Part shown: in pieces, positions 45,661-54,864 of the stretch
How positions within the stretch are numbered: position 1 is the stretch's first letter
Layout of the letters: each line of letters opens with the position of its first letter
DNA from: Rikenellaceae bacterium
Lineage (GTDB): Bacteria > Bacteroidota > Bacteroidia > Bacteroidales > Rikenellaceae
Assembly (NCBI GenBank): GCA_015060005.1
Contig: SUZI01000008.1
Location: 1 to 64,000 of the forward strand
Length of the DNA: 64,000 bases
Direction of reading: 5' to 3'
Translations under genes and position numbers: made by a program
The notes under the pieces: generated by a model
Database searches by the model: none
The model's input: the letters and a program-made list of their open reading frames with translations, nothing else
What the model was told of the DNA's origin: nothing

Positions 45661-46353
45661 TTAGTGACGCAACTGGAACATAACCGGCAGTGTAAATGAT
45701 ACACGTACAGGCTGGTTACGCTGCTTACCTGGAGTCCACTTTGGAGAAGACTGTACTACGCGGATAGCCTCCTCAGAGAGTGAAGCATCTGGAGAAGCCA
45801 AAACCTTGATACCGGTCAGACGACCATCCTTCTCGATGACGAACTGCAAAGTTACACGACCTGTGATGTTGTTCTCCAATGCAATCTGAGGGTAACGCAA
45901 CTGCTTCTGCACCCACTGACGGAATGTGTTAAGGTCTCCGCCCTGGAATGTAGGCATAACCTCAGCCTTAATCAGCGGAGCATCCTCGATAATCTCCTCC
46001 TCATCATCAGCTACTACATAGTTAACGTCGAAATCCAGACCATCAGCGAAATCGTCAAACGACATATCGGTCTCAACCTTAGTATCGTTAGTTACGACAT
46101 CCAAAATCTCACTGAAGACCTTAACCTCAACCTTCTGCTGCTGTGGTGCGGGTGGCTTAATCTCCTCACGTGTAATAGGAATCTCCTCCTCCTCAATAAT
46201 CGCACGCTCCAAATCGAGTGCCTCTACCTTATACTCCTCTGGAGTCCAAAGGAAGGCAAAGCACACTGCTCCGAGTGACAGAGCAAGACCTATGAGCAGA
46301 AATATTCTTTTCCACTCCTTAAGATCAGCACTTGGTGATTTTTTAACTTCCAT
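45661..46353 (-). CDS. tonB: energy transducer TonB
   Basis: 230 residues: cytoplasmic N-terminus, one membrane segment (about 17-36), a periplasmic spacer rich in Glu, Pro and Lys (about 55-130), and a C-terminal TonB domain (about 150-228) with MPTFQGGDLNTFRQWVQKQLRYPQIALENNITGRVTLQFVIEKDG and SPKWTPGKQRNQPVRVSFTLPV. It transmits proton-motive force to TonB-dependent receptors such as the one at 26642. Single gene upstream of hflX, separated by a terminator. Confidence 0.95.
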   Translation of the reverse strand: MEVKKSPSADLKEWKRIFLLIGLALSLGAVCFAFLWTPEEYKVEALDLERAIIEEEEIPITREEIKPPAPQQQKVEVKVFSEILDVVTNDTKVETDMSFDDFADGLDFDVNYVVADDEEEIIEDAPLIKAEVMPTFQGGDLNTFRQWVQKQLRYPQIALENNITGRVTLQFVIEKDGRLTGIKVLASPDASLSEEAIRVVQSSPKWTPGKQRNQPVRVSFTLPVMFQLRH

Positions 46354-46627
46354 AATTAAATCTTATTGTTTTTACTTAATTTGTTTCTCCATTCATCGGC
46401 ATTACAGAGCATCTTTCACACTCTAAGCACCTATCATTCAAAAGATTGACCGCCCACCTAAAAACACCTAAAAGCAGCACCGTCCCTCTTCGCCAACCAG
46501 CGTCGAAATACTCCACACGCAGTTATCTTTGCAAATATAGTTATAAAAAATCAAAAAAGAGCCTTTCGGCAAGAAAAATATGTAAAAAAATTTTTACTTT
46601 TGTTGGCACCGAGATTTTATAAGGGAT
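46354..46627. promoter_or_regulatory. divergent promoter region of tonB and rlmN
   Basis: Contains overlapping opposite -7 boxes, TATCTTTG on plus (46524-46531) and TATATTTG on minus (46532-46539). A second plus-strand box TACTTTTG (46595-46602) lies 25 bases before the rlmN ATG. The last is the more likely rlmN promoter. The remainder shows no gene. Confidence 0.55.
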
Positions 46628-47656
46628 ATGACAAGCGAAAAAACCACTCTATACGGAATGACTTTGCAGCAACTCTCCGAGTTGTGTGAGCGAGAGCATC
46701 TGCCTCGTTTTGCCGCCTCGCAGATTGCCCGCTGGCTCTATGTCAGCCACGTCGACAGCATCGATTCGATGACTAACCTCTCGCTTGCTGTGCGTCGCAC
46801 CTTGCAGGAGCGTTACGATATGGGGCTCACAGCACCTCTCCGCGAAAGTATCTCGGCTGATGGAACGAAGAAATACCTCTTCGCCACCAAGCAAGGCGAG
46901 TATATCGAGTCGGCATATATCCCCGATGGCGACCGTGCCACGCTTTGTGTATCATCCCAAGCGGGCTGTCGTATGGGCTGTAAGTTCTGTGCCACAGGCA
47001 GACAGGGCTTGCAACACTCCCTCTCGGCGGGCGAGATTATCAACCAGATACTCTCCATCCCAGATAGTGCGAAGCTCACCAATGTGGTCTTTATGGGTAT
47101 GGGTGAGCCTTTGGATAATACCGACGAGGTGCTGCGTGCGATAGATATCCTCACCGCCAAGTGGGGTTTCGGGTGGTCTCCTACCCGCATCACACTCTCC
47201 ACAGCAGGTGTTGCCAAGGAGCTACCACGTTTTCTGAATGAGTCGAAGGCTCACTTAGCTATCAGCCTCCACAACCCCTTCCACGATGAGCGTGCCGAGA
47301 TTATGCCTATCGAGAAGGCATACCCCATACGCGAGGTGATGGATATTCTGCGTCGCTACGACTTCACCTCACAGCGTCGCGTGTCGTTTGAGTACATCCT
47401 GATGGAGGGGCTGAACGACTCCCCACGCCACATCAAGGAGTTGTGTCGTTTGCTCGATGGTGTTAAGTGCCGCATCAACCTCATCCGCTTCCATAAGATA
47501 CCCGACTCACCCTACTACTCCCCTTCGGAGGAGCAGATGATAGCCTTCCGCAATACACTGACTGCCAAAGGTATACAGACTACTATCCGCACTTCACGAG
47601 GCGAGGATATACAGGCAGCCTGCGGACTCCTGTCGACAAAAGCAAAGCAACAATAA
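46628..47656 (+). CDS. rlmN: 23S rRNA / tRNA adenine-C2 methyltransferase RlmN
   Basis: Radical-SAM enzyme that methylates A2503 of 23S rRNA and A37 of some tRNAs. 342 residues. The iron-sulfur motif CRMGCKFC gives C114, C118 and C121. GMGEPLDN, STAGV and SLHNPF are family blocks, and the conserved C-terminal Cys is in RGEDIQAACG. All essential residues are visible. Followed at 19 bases by rsmG. Confidence 0.96.
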   Translation: MTSEKTTLYGMTLQQLSELCEREHLPRFAASQIARWLYVSHVDSIDSMTNLSLAVRRTLQERYDMGLTAPLRESISADGTKKYLFATKQGEYIESAYIPDGDRATLCVSSQAGCRMGCKFCATGRQGLQHSLSAGEIINQILSIPDSAKLTNVVFMGMGEPLDNTDEVLRAIDILTAKWGFGWSPTRITLSTAGVAKELPRFLNESKAHLAISLHNPFHDERAEIMPIEKAYPIREVMDILRRYDFTSQRRVSFEYILMEGLNDSPRHIKELCRLLDGVKCRINLIRFHKIPDSPYYSPSEEQMIAFRNTLTAKGIQTTIRTSRGEDIQAACGLLSTKAKQQ

Positions 47657-47675
47657 GAACAGAATACTATATAAA

Positions 47676-48299
47676 ATGATTGAGCTAATCACCAAATATT
47701 TCCCCAATTTGAGCGACCGCCAGCAAGAGCAGTTCGCAGCTCTCTACGACCTCTATGCCGAGTGGAATTCCAAGATTAACGTCGTCTCACGCAAGGACTT
47801 CGACCAACTCTACCTACGCCACATTCTCCACTCGCTTGCCATCGCCAAAGTGTGTCAGTTTGCCGATGGTGCTCGCGTGTTGGATGTAGGCTGCGGAGGA
47901 GGTTTCCCGAGTGTTCCGCTTGCCATTATGTTCCCCAACGTACGCTTTGTCGCAGCCGACTCTATCGGTAAGAAGATTACCGTCGTCAGAGGTGTCTGCG
48001 AGGGTGCCGGCATCACCAATATAGATGCACGCAACACACGTGTGGAGCAGATTGCAGAGAAGTTTGACTACGTCGTCTCACGTGCTGTTACGGAGATGTC
48101 GCCCTTTGTTGGCTGGATATGGAATAAGATTGAGCGTGGCAAGCAGGGCACACTCCCCAACGGAATACTCTATCTCAAGGGAGGCGATTTGGATGCCGAG
48201 TTAGCTGCTACCAAACTTGAGTGGCAACAGATACCGATTTCCGACTTCTTCGAGGAGGAGTTCTTCGAGACCAAGAAGGTGGTCTACACCGCACGATAA
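47676..48299 (+). CDS. rsmG: 16S rRNA guanine-N7 methyltransferase RsmG
   Basis: 207 residues; methylates G527 of 16S rRNA. N-terminal helix block FDQLYLRHILHSLAIA, the SAM motif VLDVGCGGGFPSVPLAIMFP, ADSIGKKI and NIDARNTRVE, VSRAVTEM. Family length. Co-transcribed with rlmN, another rRNA methylase. Confidence 0.95.
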   Translation: MIELITKYFPNLSDRQQEQFAALYDLYAEWNSKINVVSRKDFDQLYLRHILHSLAIAKVCQFADGARVLDVGCGGGFPSVPLAIMFPNVRFVAADSIGKKITVVRGVCEGAGITNIDARNTRVEQIAEKFDYVVSRAVTEMSPFVGWIWNKIERGKQGTLPNGILYLKGGDLDAELAATKLEWQQIPISDFFEEEFFETKKVVYTAR

Positions 48300-48302
48300 A
48301 AG

Positions 48303-48329
48303 AAAGAGAGGCTACAAACCTCTCTTTTT
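48303..48329. terminator. terminator after rsmG
   Basis: AAAGAGAGG (48303-48311) pairs with CCTCTCTTT (48319-48327) with T-rich flank; it also overlaps the end of the convergent glycosyltransferase. Confidence 0.75.
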
Positions 48330-49235
48330 CACTCTCCACGCCACCTTGCAATATATGTTATGCACCGCCCTACGCAGGAATAGTGGCAACATATTAAGCA
48401 GTCGGAGTCGCCACAGCAGTTTACGCGACAAGCGGTTATAGCTAAAGAACTTTGCCATCTGCACTGCACGCCTTCTTCCGCCACTCACGCTCTCTACTAT
48501 AGCCTTTCCCAACGCCACGCGTGCTATATACTCGTTACTCAAATCCTCCGCCGCAGGGTTGTATAGTTGTTCAAAGGAGTATAACGACTCTTCAGGTCGA
48601 TACATCGCTGCCGAGCGGTTTGTCGCCGCACGGGAGTATATAACCAAAGGCGTTGGCAGGAATGCCACCTTCGTCCGGCGAGCCACCTTTGTCCATAGGA
48701 ATTGATCTTCGCCCATACGCATACCATTTGGAAAGCCTCCCACATCGAGCAACACATCGCGTCGTATGGTCGCTGCCGAAGGTATCAGCACATAGCTGTG
48801 CATCGACTCTGCGAAGAAATCCACTTCACCCTCCACCTGTGGCACGTCAGCCGCCACTAAACCTTCGTCGCTCTCAACATAGAATGCTGTTCCGTATGCT
48901 CCACAGTCGGGATGTCGTACAATAAATTCCGATAACGACTGAAGGTAGTCGGGGTTCCACCTGTCATCACCATCCAAGAAGGCTACATACTCGCCACGCG
49001 ATAGCTCTATACCTCTGTTACGTGCTGCACTCACTCCGCGATTTTGCTGATGCACCAGACGCACACGCTCACCGCCCACACGCTCCACTATGGCTGCACT
49101 GCCATCTGTCGAGCCGTCATCGACAACAATTATCTCCAACGGCTGCAGCGACTGAGCCAGCACCGAGCGTAGCGTGCGTTCAACCTCTGCCGCCTTGTTG
49201 TAGAGCGGTATTACGACCGATATGTTTACGTGCAT
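48312..49235 (-). CDS. family 2 glycosyltransferase
   Basis: 307-residue GT-A enzyme with the standard blocks SVVIPLYNKA, IIVVDDGSTDGS, NRGVSAARNRGIE and FLDGDDRW (the metal DxD). A basic C-terminus (VAWRVKKRGL) may touch the membrane. I start at ATG 49235 (MHVNISVV), which has GGAGG just ahead; an ATG at 49244 coincides with the likely transcription start. It probably builds a surface polysaccharide with the divergent 49296 gene; the sugar is unknown. Confidence 0.88.
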   Translation of the reverse strand: MHVNISVVIPLYNKAAEVERTLRSVLAQSLQPLEIIVVDDGSTDGSAAIVERVGGERVRLVHQQNRGVSAARNRGIELSRGEYVAFLDGDDRWNPDYLQSLSEFIVRHPDCGAYGTAFYVESDEGLVAADVPQVEGEVDFFAESMHSYVLIPSAATIRRDVLLDVGGFPNGMRMGEDQFLWTKVARRTKVAFLPTPLVIYSRAATNRSAAMYRPEESLYSFEQLYNPAAEDLSNEYIARVALGKAIVESVSGGRRRAVQMAKFFSYNRLSRKLLWRLRLLNMLPLFLRRAVHNIYCKVAWRVKKRGL

Positions 49236-49246
49236 TGCCTCCATAG

Positions 49247-49280
49247 TTGCAAATGTAACGATATTTTATTAGTTTTGCAA
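49247..49280. promoter_or_regulatory. overlapping divergent promoters
   Basis: Minus strand: TTGC (49277-49280) as -33 and TACATTTG (49250-49257) as -7, spacer 19. Plus strand: TTG (49247-49249) and TAGTTTTG (49270-49277), spacer 20. The -33 box of each touches or shares bases with the -7 box of the other, so both cannot be occupied by polymerase together. Confidence 0.65.
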
Positions 49281-49295
49281 TAATAATTGTCGGGT

Positions 49296-50189
49296 ATGAG
49301 CATAGGATTACGCATAAAGGAGGCACTGCACCGCACTGTTGACACCCTCTTCTTCTTTTCGGCTGTGGCTGTTAAGGAGGGCTTTCGCAATCGTGTCGCT
49401 AAGGCGGGTGCTATCGATATGAATCCCGAGGGGCGTATCGCTATTCTGGGCAATGGGCCTTCGCTCAAGGCGGAGATGCAGCTACTCTCGGAGCGTGAGG
49501 AGTGGGCAAAGATGGACACTATGGCGGTCAATTTCTTCGCTCTCAGTGATGAGTTTATCGCCCTTCGCCCTAAGTATTATATCCTCTCCGACCCACAGTT
49601 TTTCCGCGAGGCGGGCAGGAGTGAGCGTCGCGACCTGCTCTACGACACACTGAGCCGCGTAGATTGGCAGATGACACTCTATGTGCAGTGCTATAACCCC
49701 GAACATTTTGACTATGCTGCCGCTGTGGGTAACAACCCCAACATCCGCATTGTCCCCTTCCACACTATTCCTTATAAGGGCTACCGCTGCTTGGAACATT
49801 GGTGCTACCGCCACGGCTTGGGCTCAGGTAACTTTGGTACGGTGGTGCAGAATGGTATCTTTGTAGCTCTGCTGCTCGGCTATAAGCAGATAGAGCTCTA
49901 TGGCGTAGACCACACCCTGCTCGATGGTCTGATGGTCAATGAGCAGAATCAGCTCTGTCGCACTATTTCGCACTACTACGATGGTGCTCCGTCGGAGCCC
50001 ACACCCATCTATGTCAATGCCACCAACCCGCCTCAGCCCTACACTATGAGCAGCTATCTTGCGGAGACCGCCGAGCTCTTCCGCGGCCACGAGGTCCTGG
50101 AACGCTACGCCCGCAGCCGAGGTGCCCGCATCCTCAACCGCACCCGTGGCTCGCTTATCGACAGCTACGAACGCCAACCGTTAGAGTAG
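49296..50189 (+). CDS. DUF115/GT42-like glycan protein
   Basis: 297 residues. Resembles the DUF115 / sialyltransferase CstII-like fold: GRIAILGNGPSLKAEM (nucleotide-binding GNGPS) near the start, MAVNFFALSDEFIALRPKYYILSDPQFF, and GTVVQNGIFVALLLGYKQIELYGVDHT, a block that parallels the GYKEIYLSGID region of GT42 enzymes. It may transfer a sugar, possibly a sialic-acid-like one, but the match is by eye and distant. The start is ATG 49296; an in-frame TTG at 49287 is less likely. Divergent from a family 2 glycosyltransferase with which it shares promoter DNA. Confidence 0.72.
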   Translation: MSIGLRIKEALHRTVDTLFFFSAVAVKEGFRNRVAKAGAIDMNPEGRIAILGNGPSLKAEMQLLSEREEWAKMDTMAVNFFALSDEFIALRPKYYILSDPQFFREAGRSERRDLLYDTLSRVDWQMTLYVQCYNPEHFDYAAAVGNNPNIRIVPFHTIPYKGYRCLEHWCYRHGLGSGNFGTVVQNGIFVALLLGYKQIELYGVDHTLLDGLMVNEQNQLCRTISHYYDGAPSEPTPIYVNATNPPQPYTMSSYLAETAELFRGHEVLERYARSRGARILNRTRGSLIDSYERQPLE

Positions 50190-50307
50190 ATCTATCCTTT
50201 CTCCTCTTAGAATTTATTAGTGGATAATTTTCTGCTCCTCTTAATTTTTGATTAGAGTGATGCAGATTTTGTGCGGTGGGATAATTACACACATCGATTA
50301 GAAACAG

Positions 50308-50427
50308 ATATCCTCTAAAAAGAGTGAAATTCCAGGCTTGCGATGCTCGAAAAAGCGGAGTTCACTTGACGTAAATGAGCATTTTGAGAGCGAGCGTAAC
50401 GCAGAAGTTCGTCTTTTTAGAGGATAT
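50308..50427. repeat. hairpin element A, downstream of tRNA-Thr
   Basis: A 120-base element framed by a 16-base perfect inverted repeat, ATATCCTCTAAAAAGA (50308-50323) and its complement (50412-50427). Inside are GGCTTGCGATG and a core TTCAC-TTGAC-GTAAA (50361-50375), then TGAGCATTTTGAGAGCGAGCGTAACGC. Related cores occur at 53785-53799, 62066-62080 and 62302-62316. Its right arm ends three bases from the 3' end of tRNA-Thr. Confidence 0.7.
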
Positions 50428-50430
50428 ATG

Positions 50431-50505
50431 AGCCGCAAGCGGGACTCGAACCCGCGAAACCTTTTCATTACGAGTGAAACGCTCTACCAACTGAGCTATT
50501 GCGGC
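50431..50505 (-). tRNA. tRNA-Thr (anticodon CGT)
   Basis: Minus strand. Acceptor GCCGCAA/TTGCGGC, D arm GCTC/GAGC, anticodon stem TTTCA/TGAAA with loop CTCGTAA (CGT), T arm GCGGG/CCCGC with TTCGAGT. Discriminator T; CCA is not encoded. It reads ACG. Confidence 0.94.
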
Positions 50506-50676
50506 AAAGGGGAAATAAGGCTCCCTTTCGAGGTGCAAATATCGTAAATATTTCCTTTTATTGATACTATTAGCTGCGAAAAAATCTATTATTTCATCTT
50601 TTTTTAGTAAATTCGCACATAATTGCGGATGTCGTTCTGCTACGATTTTAGCGAATAATAACTAAAACTATAAACT

Positions 50677-52110
50677 ATGATTACCTTTCTTATCTGTTTG
50701 GCTATGCTCATTGTAGCCTATTTCACCTATGGTAAGTTTCTCGAGAAGGTATGTGGTATCGACTCTAAGGCTAAAGTGCCATCGGAGACTTTGTACGACG
50801 GTGTAGACTACATCCCTATGCCTCGCTGGCGTACCTTCCTCATCCAGCTCCTGAATATCGCAGGTGTAGGACCTATCTTCGGTGCTATTATGGGTGCTTG
50901 CTATGGCCCTGTAGCCTTCCTGTGGATTACCCTCGGCGGCATCTTCCTCGGTGCTATGCACGACTACGTGTCGGCAGTCATCTCGCTCCGCCACGGCGGT
51001 CTGAGTATCCCCGAGATTATCGGTATCTACTTAGGCGACAAGACCAAATTCGTGCTCCGCGTCTTCTCTATCGTGGTGCTTATACTTGTGGGAGCGGTCT
51101 TTGTCCGTACCCCTGCCAACCTGCTTGACGGTATGTTCGAGAGTATCGGTCTGTGGTGGTGGATAGGAGCAATCATCGTTTACTACTTTATAGCCACCCT
51201 GCTCCCTATCGACAAGCTCATAGGTAAGATATACCCTATTTTCGGTGCTGCGTTGATATTTATGGCTTTGGGATTGCTCTACATCATCCTCTTTGGCGAC
51301 TACACCGTACCAGAGTTGAATGAGATACGCAACCACCACTTCAACGCTGCCAACCTACCGCTCATCCCTACGCTCTGCATCACTATCGCCTGCGGAGCAA
51401 TCTCGGGCTTCCACGCCACACAGTCGCCACTTATGGCACGCTGCGTCAACAACGAGAAGGAGTGTCGTTCGGTGTTCTACGGAGCTATGATTACCGAGTC
51501 TATCATTGCACTGATATGGGCAGCTATCGCTATGGCTTTCTTCGGGGGTGTCGACTCTTTGCAGGAGGCTCTTACTGCACACGGCAACAATGCCGGCTGG
51601 GCTGTTGACCATATCGCCAACACCACGTTGGGCGTTGCTGGAGGTCTGTTAGCCCTGCTGGGTGTTGTAGCAGCCCCTATCACCTCGGGCGACACTGCTT
51701 TCCGCTCGGCACGATTGATTGTTGCCGACATCTTCCATATCGACCAGCGTAATATCGTGAAGCGTCTTGCTGTCAGCAGTGTTCTCTTCGCTATCGGTGT
51801 ATCATTGCTCTTTATCAACTTCGATATCCTGTGGCGTTATTTCGCCTGGTCAAACCAGACTTTGAGTGTCTTCGTGCTGTGGACTATCACAGTGTACCTC
51901 TACAAGAAGGGAGGCTCAACCTATTGGTTAGCACTCCTCCCAGCACTCTTTATGACATATATATGTAGCAGCTATATCTTCATCTCCAAGTCGGAGTTCA
52001 TCGGTATGGAGAATCGTACCCTTGCCTACGCACTTGGTGGTGTCGTTACTCTTGTTATTGCTGCCCTTGCAACCTTTAAGTTCCGCCGCGATGATAAGAT
52101 TAAGGCTTAG
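50677..52110 (+). CDS. cstA: CstA-family transporter (carbon starvation protein)
   Basis: 477-residue membrane transporter with about 13 hydrophobic segments. The CstA family takes up peptides or pyruvate. Typical blocks: ARPSxTxxDGxDYxP-like KVPSETLYDGVDYIPM, LNIAGVGPIFGAIMGACYGPVAFLWITLGGIFLGAMHDY, GFHATQSPLMARC, and PITSGDTAFRSARL. It is shorter than E. coli CstA (about 700 residues), a form common in Bacteroidetes. The coding sequence overlaps the next gene by 20 bases. The upstream gap has only a weak -7-like TAAATTCG. Confidence 0.93.
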   Translation: MITFLICLAMLIVAYFTYGKFLEKVCGIDSKAKVPSETLYDGVDYIPMPRWRTFLIQLLNIAGVGPIFGAIMGACYGPVAFLWITLGGIFLGAMHDYVSAVISLRHGGLSIPEIIGIYLGDKTKFVLRVFSIVVLILVGAVFVRTPANLLDGMFESIGLWWWIGAIIVYYFIATLLPIDKLIGKIYPIFGAALIFMALGLLYIILFGDYTVPELNEIRNHHFNAANLPLIPTLCITIACGAISGFHATQSPLMARCVNNEKECRSVFYGAMITESIIALIWAAIAMAFFGGVDSLQEALTAHGNNAGWAVDHIANTTLGVAGGLLALLGVVAAPITSGDTAFRSARLIVADIFHIDQRNIVKRLAVSSVLFAIGVSLLFINFDILWRYFAWSNQTLSVFVLWTITVYLYKKGGSTYWLALLPALFMTYICSSYIFISKSEFIGMENRTLAYALGGVVTLVIAALATFKFRRDDKIKA

Positions 52111-52771
52111 ACCCGCCGATACGGAGTTTATGTCGCTGGAGGGAGGCGATAAGCTCGCCGCTCTGTTGCGTCGTTCCCGCTCATTGGAGGCTGAGGGCAA
52201 TATCAATGGGGCGTGCGAGATGCGTTTAGAGGGTGTCGAGGCTCTACTCAATGCCATCGGCGAGGAGGATGTACGCCTTAATTGGGATGACAGGGACTCT
52301 CGTGCGGCTATGGAGCTACTCTACCTATCGGCTGCCGACCACCTCTCGATAGGCGAGGTCGAGACCGCCACCACACTCTGGGAGCAGTTGCTCGCTCTCG
52401 ACGAGGAGGACCACTTGGAGGCTGTCGTTATGCTCGCCCTGTGTTATATTATGCTCGAGGACTGGGAGTGTCTTGATGATGCTCTGTTCAACATCTCTAC
52501 CAAGTCGCCCGAGTACCATCTGATAAACCTTTGGGCAGAGTATCGTCGTAGCGGTGGCATCGACAAGGACACCCTGCGTACTCTCCGCACACGCCACAAG
52601 CTGTGGTTCGAGGAGTTTGTCGCTACGGAGCACCCTGCCGATGAGACGTACCTCGCGGATTGCCGCTCGGAACGCCCCTCACAGAGCACCGAGGCACGTG
52701 AGTTCTGGTTCGCTACGGAGGCTATATGGCTCAACAACAACGATTTTATAACAACAATTAAAAAGGCATAA
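52091..52771 (+). CDS. conserved protein, possibly tetratricopeptide-like
   Basis: 226-residue soluble, acidic, helical protein. I start at ATG 52091, inside the end of cstA; an in-frame ATG at 52130 (MSLEGGDKL) is an alternative, and the open frame farther upstream is a cstA shadow. Segments such as DHLSIGEVETATTLWEQLLALDEEDHLEAVVMLALCYIMLEDWECLDDALF have the spacing of tetratricopeptide helices. Position after cstA and overlap with it suggest co-expression. No catalytic motif; function unknown. Confidence 0.75.
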   Translation: MIRLRLRPADTEFMSLEGGDKLAALLRRSRSLEAEGNINGACEMRLEGVEALLNAIGEEDVRLNWDDRDSRAAMELLYLSAADHLSIGEVETATTLWEQLLALDEEDHLEAVVMLALCYIMLEDWECLDDALFNISTKSPEYHLINLWAEYRRSGGIDKDTLRTLRTRHKLWFEEFVATEHPADETYLADCRSERPSQSTEAREFWFATEAIWLNNNDFITTIKKA

Positions 52772-52775
52772 GCGT

Positions 52776-53567
52776 ATGAGAAAGATTTTTATACTATTGG
52801 CTCTCGCTCTCGGCTGCGTGGCGGCTAATGCTCAGGAGCATAAGTACAAGACAGAGAAAGATATCATCTATCGCGAGGTGGATGAATATGCCACAAAGAT
52901 GTGTCGTATGGATATCGCCCACCCCGAGGGTGCGGAGGCACGCCCTGTCATCGTGTGGTTCCACGGTGGAGGTCTGACAGGTGGCTGGCGACATATCCCA
53001 CAGGAGCTGCTGCGTGACGGAGCTGTCGTTGTCGGTGTAGGCTACCGCTTCTCGCCCCACGTCGCTGTAACACAGATAATCGACGATGCAGCTTGTGCTA
53101 TCGCGTGGGTTATGGACAACATCTCGCAGTATGGCGGCAACCCCGATAAGGTCTTCATCTCGGGACACTCTGCCGGCGGCTATCTGGTTGCTATGGTAGG
53201 CCTGGATAAGAGTCGTTTGGCAAAGTACGATAAGGATGCCGATGCTTTGGCAGGTATCATCCCATTCAGTGGTCAGGCTATCACCCATTTTGAGGAGCGT
53301 CGCTCACGTGGTATTGCCGACAAGCAGCCTATCGTTGATTCACTCGCTCCGCTCTACCACGTCAGAGGCGATGCAGCCCCTATACTTATTCTCTCGGGCG
53401 ACAGAGAGTTGGAGATGTTGGGACGCTACGAGGAGAATGCCTATTTCTGGCGTATGCTCCGCCTGGCAGGTGATGATGATGCCACTATCTATGAGTTCGA
53501 TGGCTATGGCCACGGTATGTGCGAGCCTGGCTACCCACTCCTGCTGGAGTTCATCCGCAAACACTAA
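52776..53567 (+). CDS. exported alpha/beta-hydrolase (esterase-like)
   Basis: 263 residues with a signal peptide (MRKIFILLALALGCVAANAQ). Oxyanion block FHGGG (62-66), nucleophile S132 in GHSAGG, and a late YGHGM His complete the triad of the hormone-sensitive-lipase-like/carboxylesterase group. The substrate is unknown. It starts five bases after the 52091 gene, so it belongs to the cstA operon, and ends in a terminator. Confidence 0.88.
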   Translation: MRKIFILLALALGCVAANAQEHKYKTEKDIIYREVDEYATKMCRMDIAHPEGAEARPVIVWFHGGGLTGGWRHIPQELLRDGAVVVGVGYRFSPHVAVTQIIDDAACAIAWVMDNISQYGGNPDKVFISGHSAGGYLVAMVGLDKSRLAKYDKDADALAGIIPFSGQAITHFEERRSRGIADKQPIVDSLAPLYHVRGDAAPILILSGDRELEMLGRYEENAYFWRMLRLAGDDDATIYEFDGYGHGMCEPGYPLLLEFIRKH

Positions 53568-53587
53568 AGATGATTTATGCGTATAAT

Positions 53588-53626
53588 TTAGGGCTACCTC
53601 CCATCGGGAGATAGCCCTAATTGTTT
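53588..53626 (+). terminator. terminator after the hydrolase gene
   Basis: TTAGGGCTACCTCCC (53588-53602) pairs with GGGAGATAGCCCTAA (53606-53620) with one mismatch, then TTGTTTT. Confidence 0.8.
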
Positions 53627-53646
53627 TATCAAATACTTCTGCCTAT

Positions 53647-53850
53647 AAATTCATTTAATGAGGTGTATACAAGGCTGCGAGTAAGCGAGGGTAGAGTCAA
53701 GTCTACTTGAACTATGCCGAGCGGGAGCAGACAAGGGAAGACTATTTAGTCTTGCCAAGGCTTGCGAAGTGGGAGAAACCGCAGCATACTTGAGGTATGT
53801 GAGGATTTCGAGCACGAGCATAACGCCGTAGACACCCATTAAATGGATTT
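53647..53850. repeat. hairpin element B, at the end of asd
   Basis: A 204-base element framed by an imperfect inverted repeat of about 19 bases (53647-53666 with 53832-53850), whose right arm covers the asd stop codon. Core CATAC-TTGAG-GTATG (53785-53799) is followed by TGAGGATTTCGAGCACGAGCATAACGC. GGCTTGCGA (53759-53767) precedes it, as in element A. A second, degenerate core (TCTAC-TTGA-ACTATG, about 53702-53716) and a hairpin AAGACTA/TAGTCTT-like (near 53738-53753) lie in its left half. Confidence 0.68.
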
Positions 53851-54849
53851 ATTCCTTATTAGCCATTCTGCTATCTGTATCGCATTAAGTGCCGCTCCCT
53901 TCTTAATCTGGTCGGCTACACACCAGAATGTAAGACCATTCTCGGAGGTTATATCCTTGCGTACACGACCTACATATACAGGCTCCTTGCCGGCGATGAA
54001 TAGAGGCATAGGATATTGTTTCTCAGCAGGGTTATCCACCAGCACCACACCCTGAGCCTCGGCGAAGGCTTTACGTGCCGCCTCAACAGATATTGGCTCC
54101 TCGGTCTCTACCCACACACTCTCGGAGTGAGCACGCATCACAGGCACACGCACACAGGTCGCCGACACTGCCACGTCGGAGTGCATAATCTTACGTGTCT
54201 CGTTGTGCATCTTCATCTCCTCCTTCGTGTAGTCATTTTCCATAAATATGTCGATGTGAGGGATGACGTTATATGCCAACTGATATGCGAACTTCTCCAC
54301 CGTAGGCTCCTCGCCCTCAACAAGTTGCTTATGCTGATGCTCGAGCTCTGCCATCGCCATCGCACCGCCGCCACTCGCCGACTGATATGTTGACACGTGC
54401 ACCTTACGTATGTGCGAGAGGTTTTCGATAGCCTTGAGTGCCACCACCATCTGTATCGTTGTACAGTTGGGGTTGGCTATGATGTTACGTGGAGCGAAGA
54501 GTGCATCCTCGGCATTCACCTCGGGCACAACCAATGGCACATCCTCGTCCATACGAAACGCACTTGAGTTATCAATCATTATCGCTCCGTGCTTGGTTAT
54601 CGTCTCGGCAAACTCCTTCGATGTCGACGCACCTGCCGATGTGAGGGCTATATCGACGCCCTTAAAGTCATCGTTGTGTTGCAGGAGCTTCACCTCAATC
54701 TCCTTGCCTCGGAACATATATTTGCTTCCCGCACTGCGTGACGAGCCAAAGAGCAAAAGCTCATCCACTGGAAAATCCACCTTCTCATTAAGTATTGTCA
54801 AGAACTCTTGACCTACGGCACCGCTGGCACCAACAATAGCAATTTTCAT
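53839..54849 (-). CDS. asd: aspartate-semialdehyde dehydrogenase
   Basis: Second step of the aspartate pathway to lysine/diaminopimelate, threonine and methionine. 336 residues: [12 protein letters not shown] (NADP site), NSSAFRM, catalytic C129 in NPNCTT, and [13 protein letters not shown]. Family length. It lies 15 bases downstream of the PBP1A gene on the same strand, both serving the wall (diaminopimelate and peptidoglycan). Confidence 0.96.
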   Translation of the reverse strand: MKIAIVGASGAVGQEFLTILNEKVDFPVDELLLFGSSRSAGSKYMFRGKEIEVKLLQHNDDFKGVDIALTSAGASTSKEFAETITKHGAIMIDNSSAFRMDEDVPLVVPEVNAEDALFAPRNIIANPNCTTIQMVVALKAIENLSHIRKVHVSTYQSASGGGAMAMAELEHQHKQLVEGEEPTVEKFAYQLAYNVIPHIDIFMENDYTKEEMKMHNETRKIMHSDVAVSATCVRVPVMRAHSESVWVETEEPISVEAARKAFAEAQGVVLVDNPAEKQYPMPLFIAGKEPVYVGRVRKDITSENGLTFWCVADQIKKGAALNAIQIAEWLIRNKSI

Positions 54850-54864
54850 ATCTCAAAAACCTGG

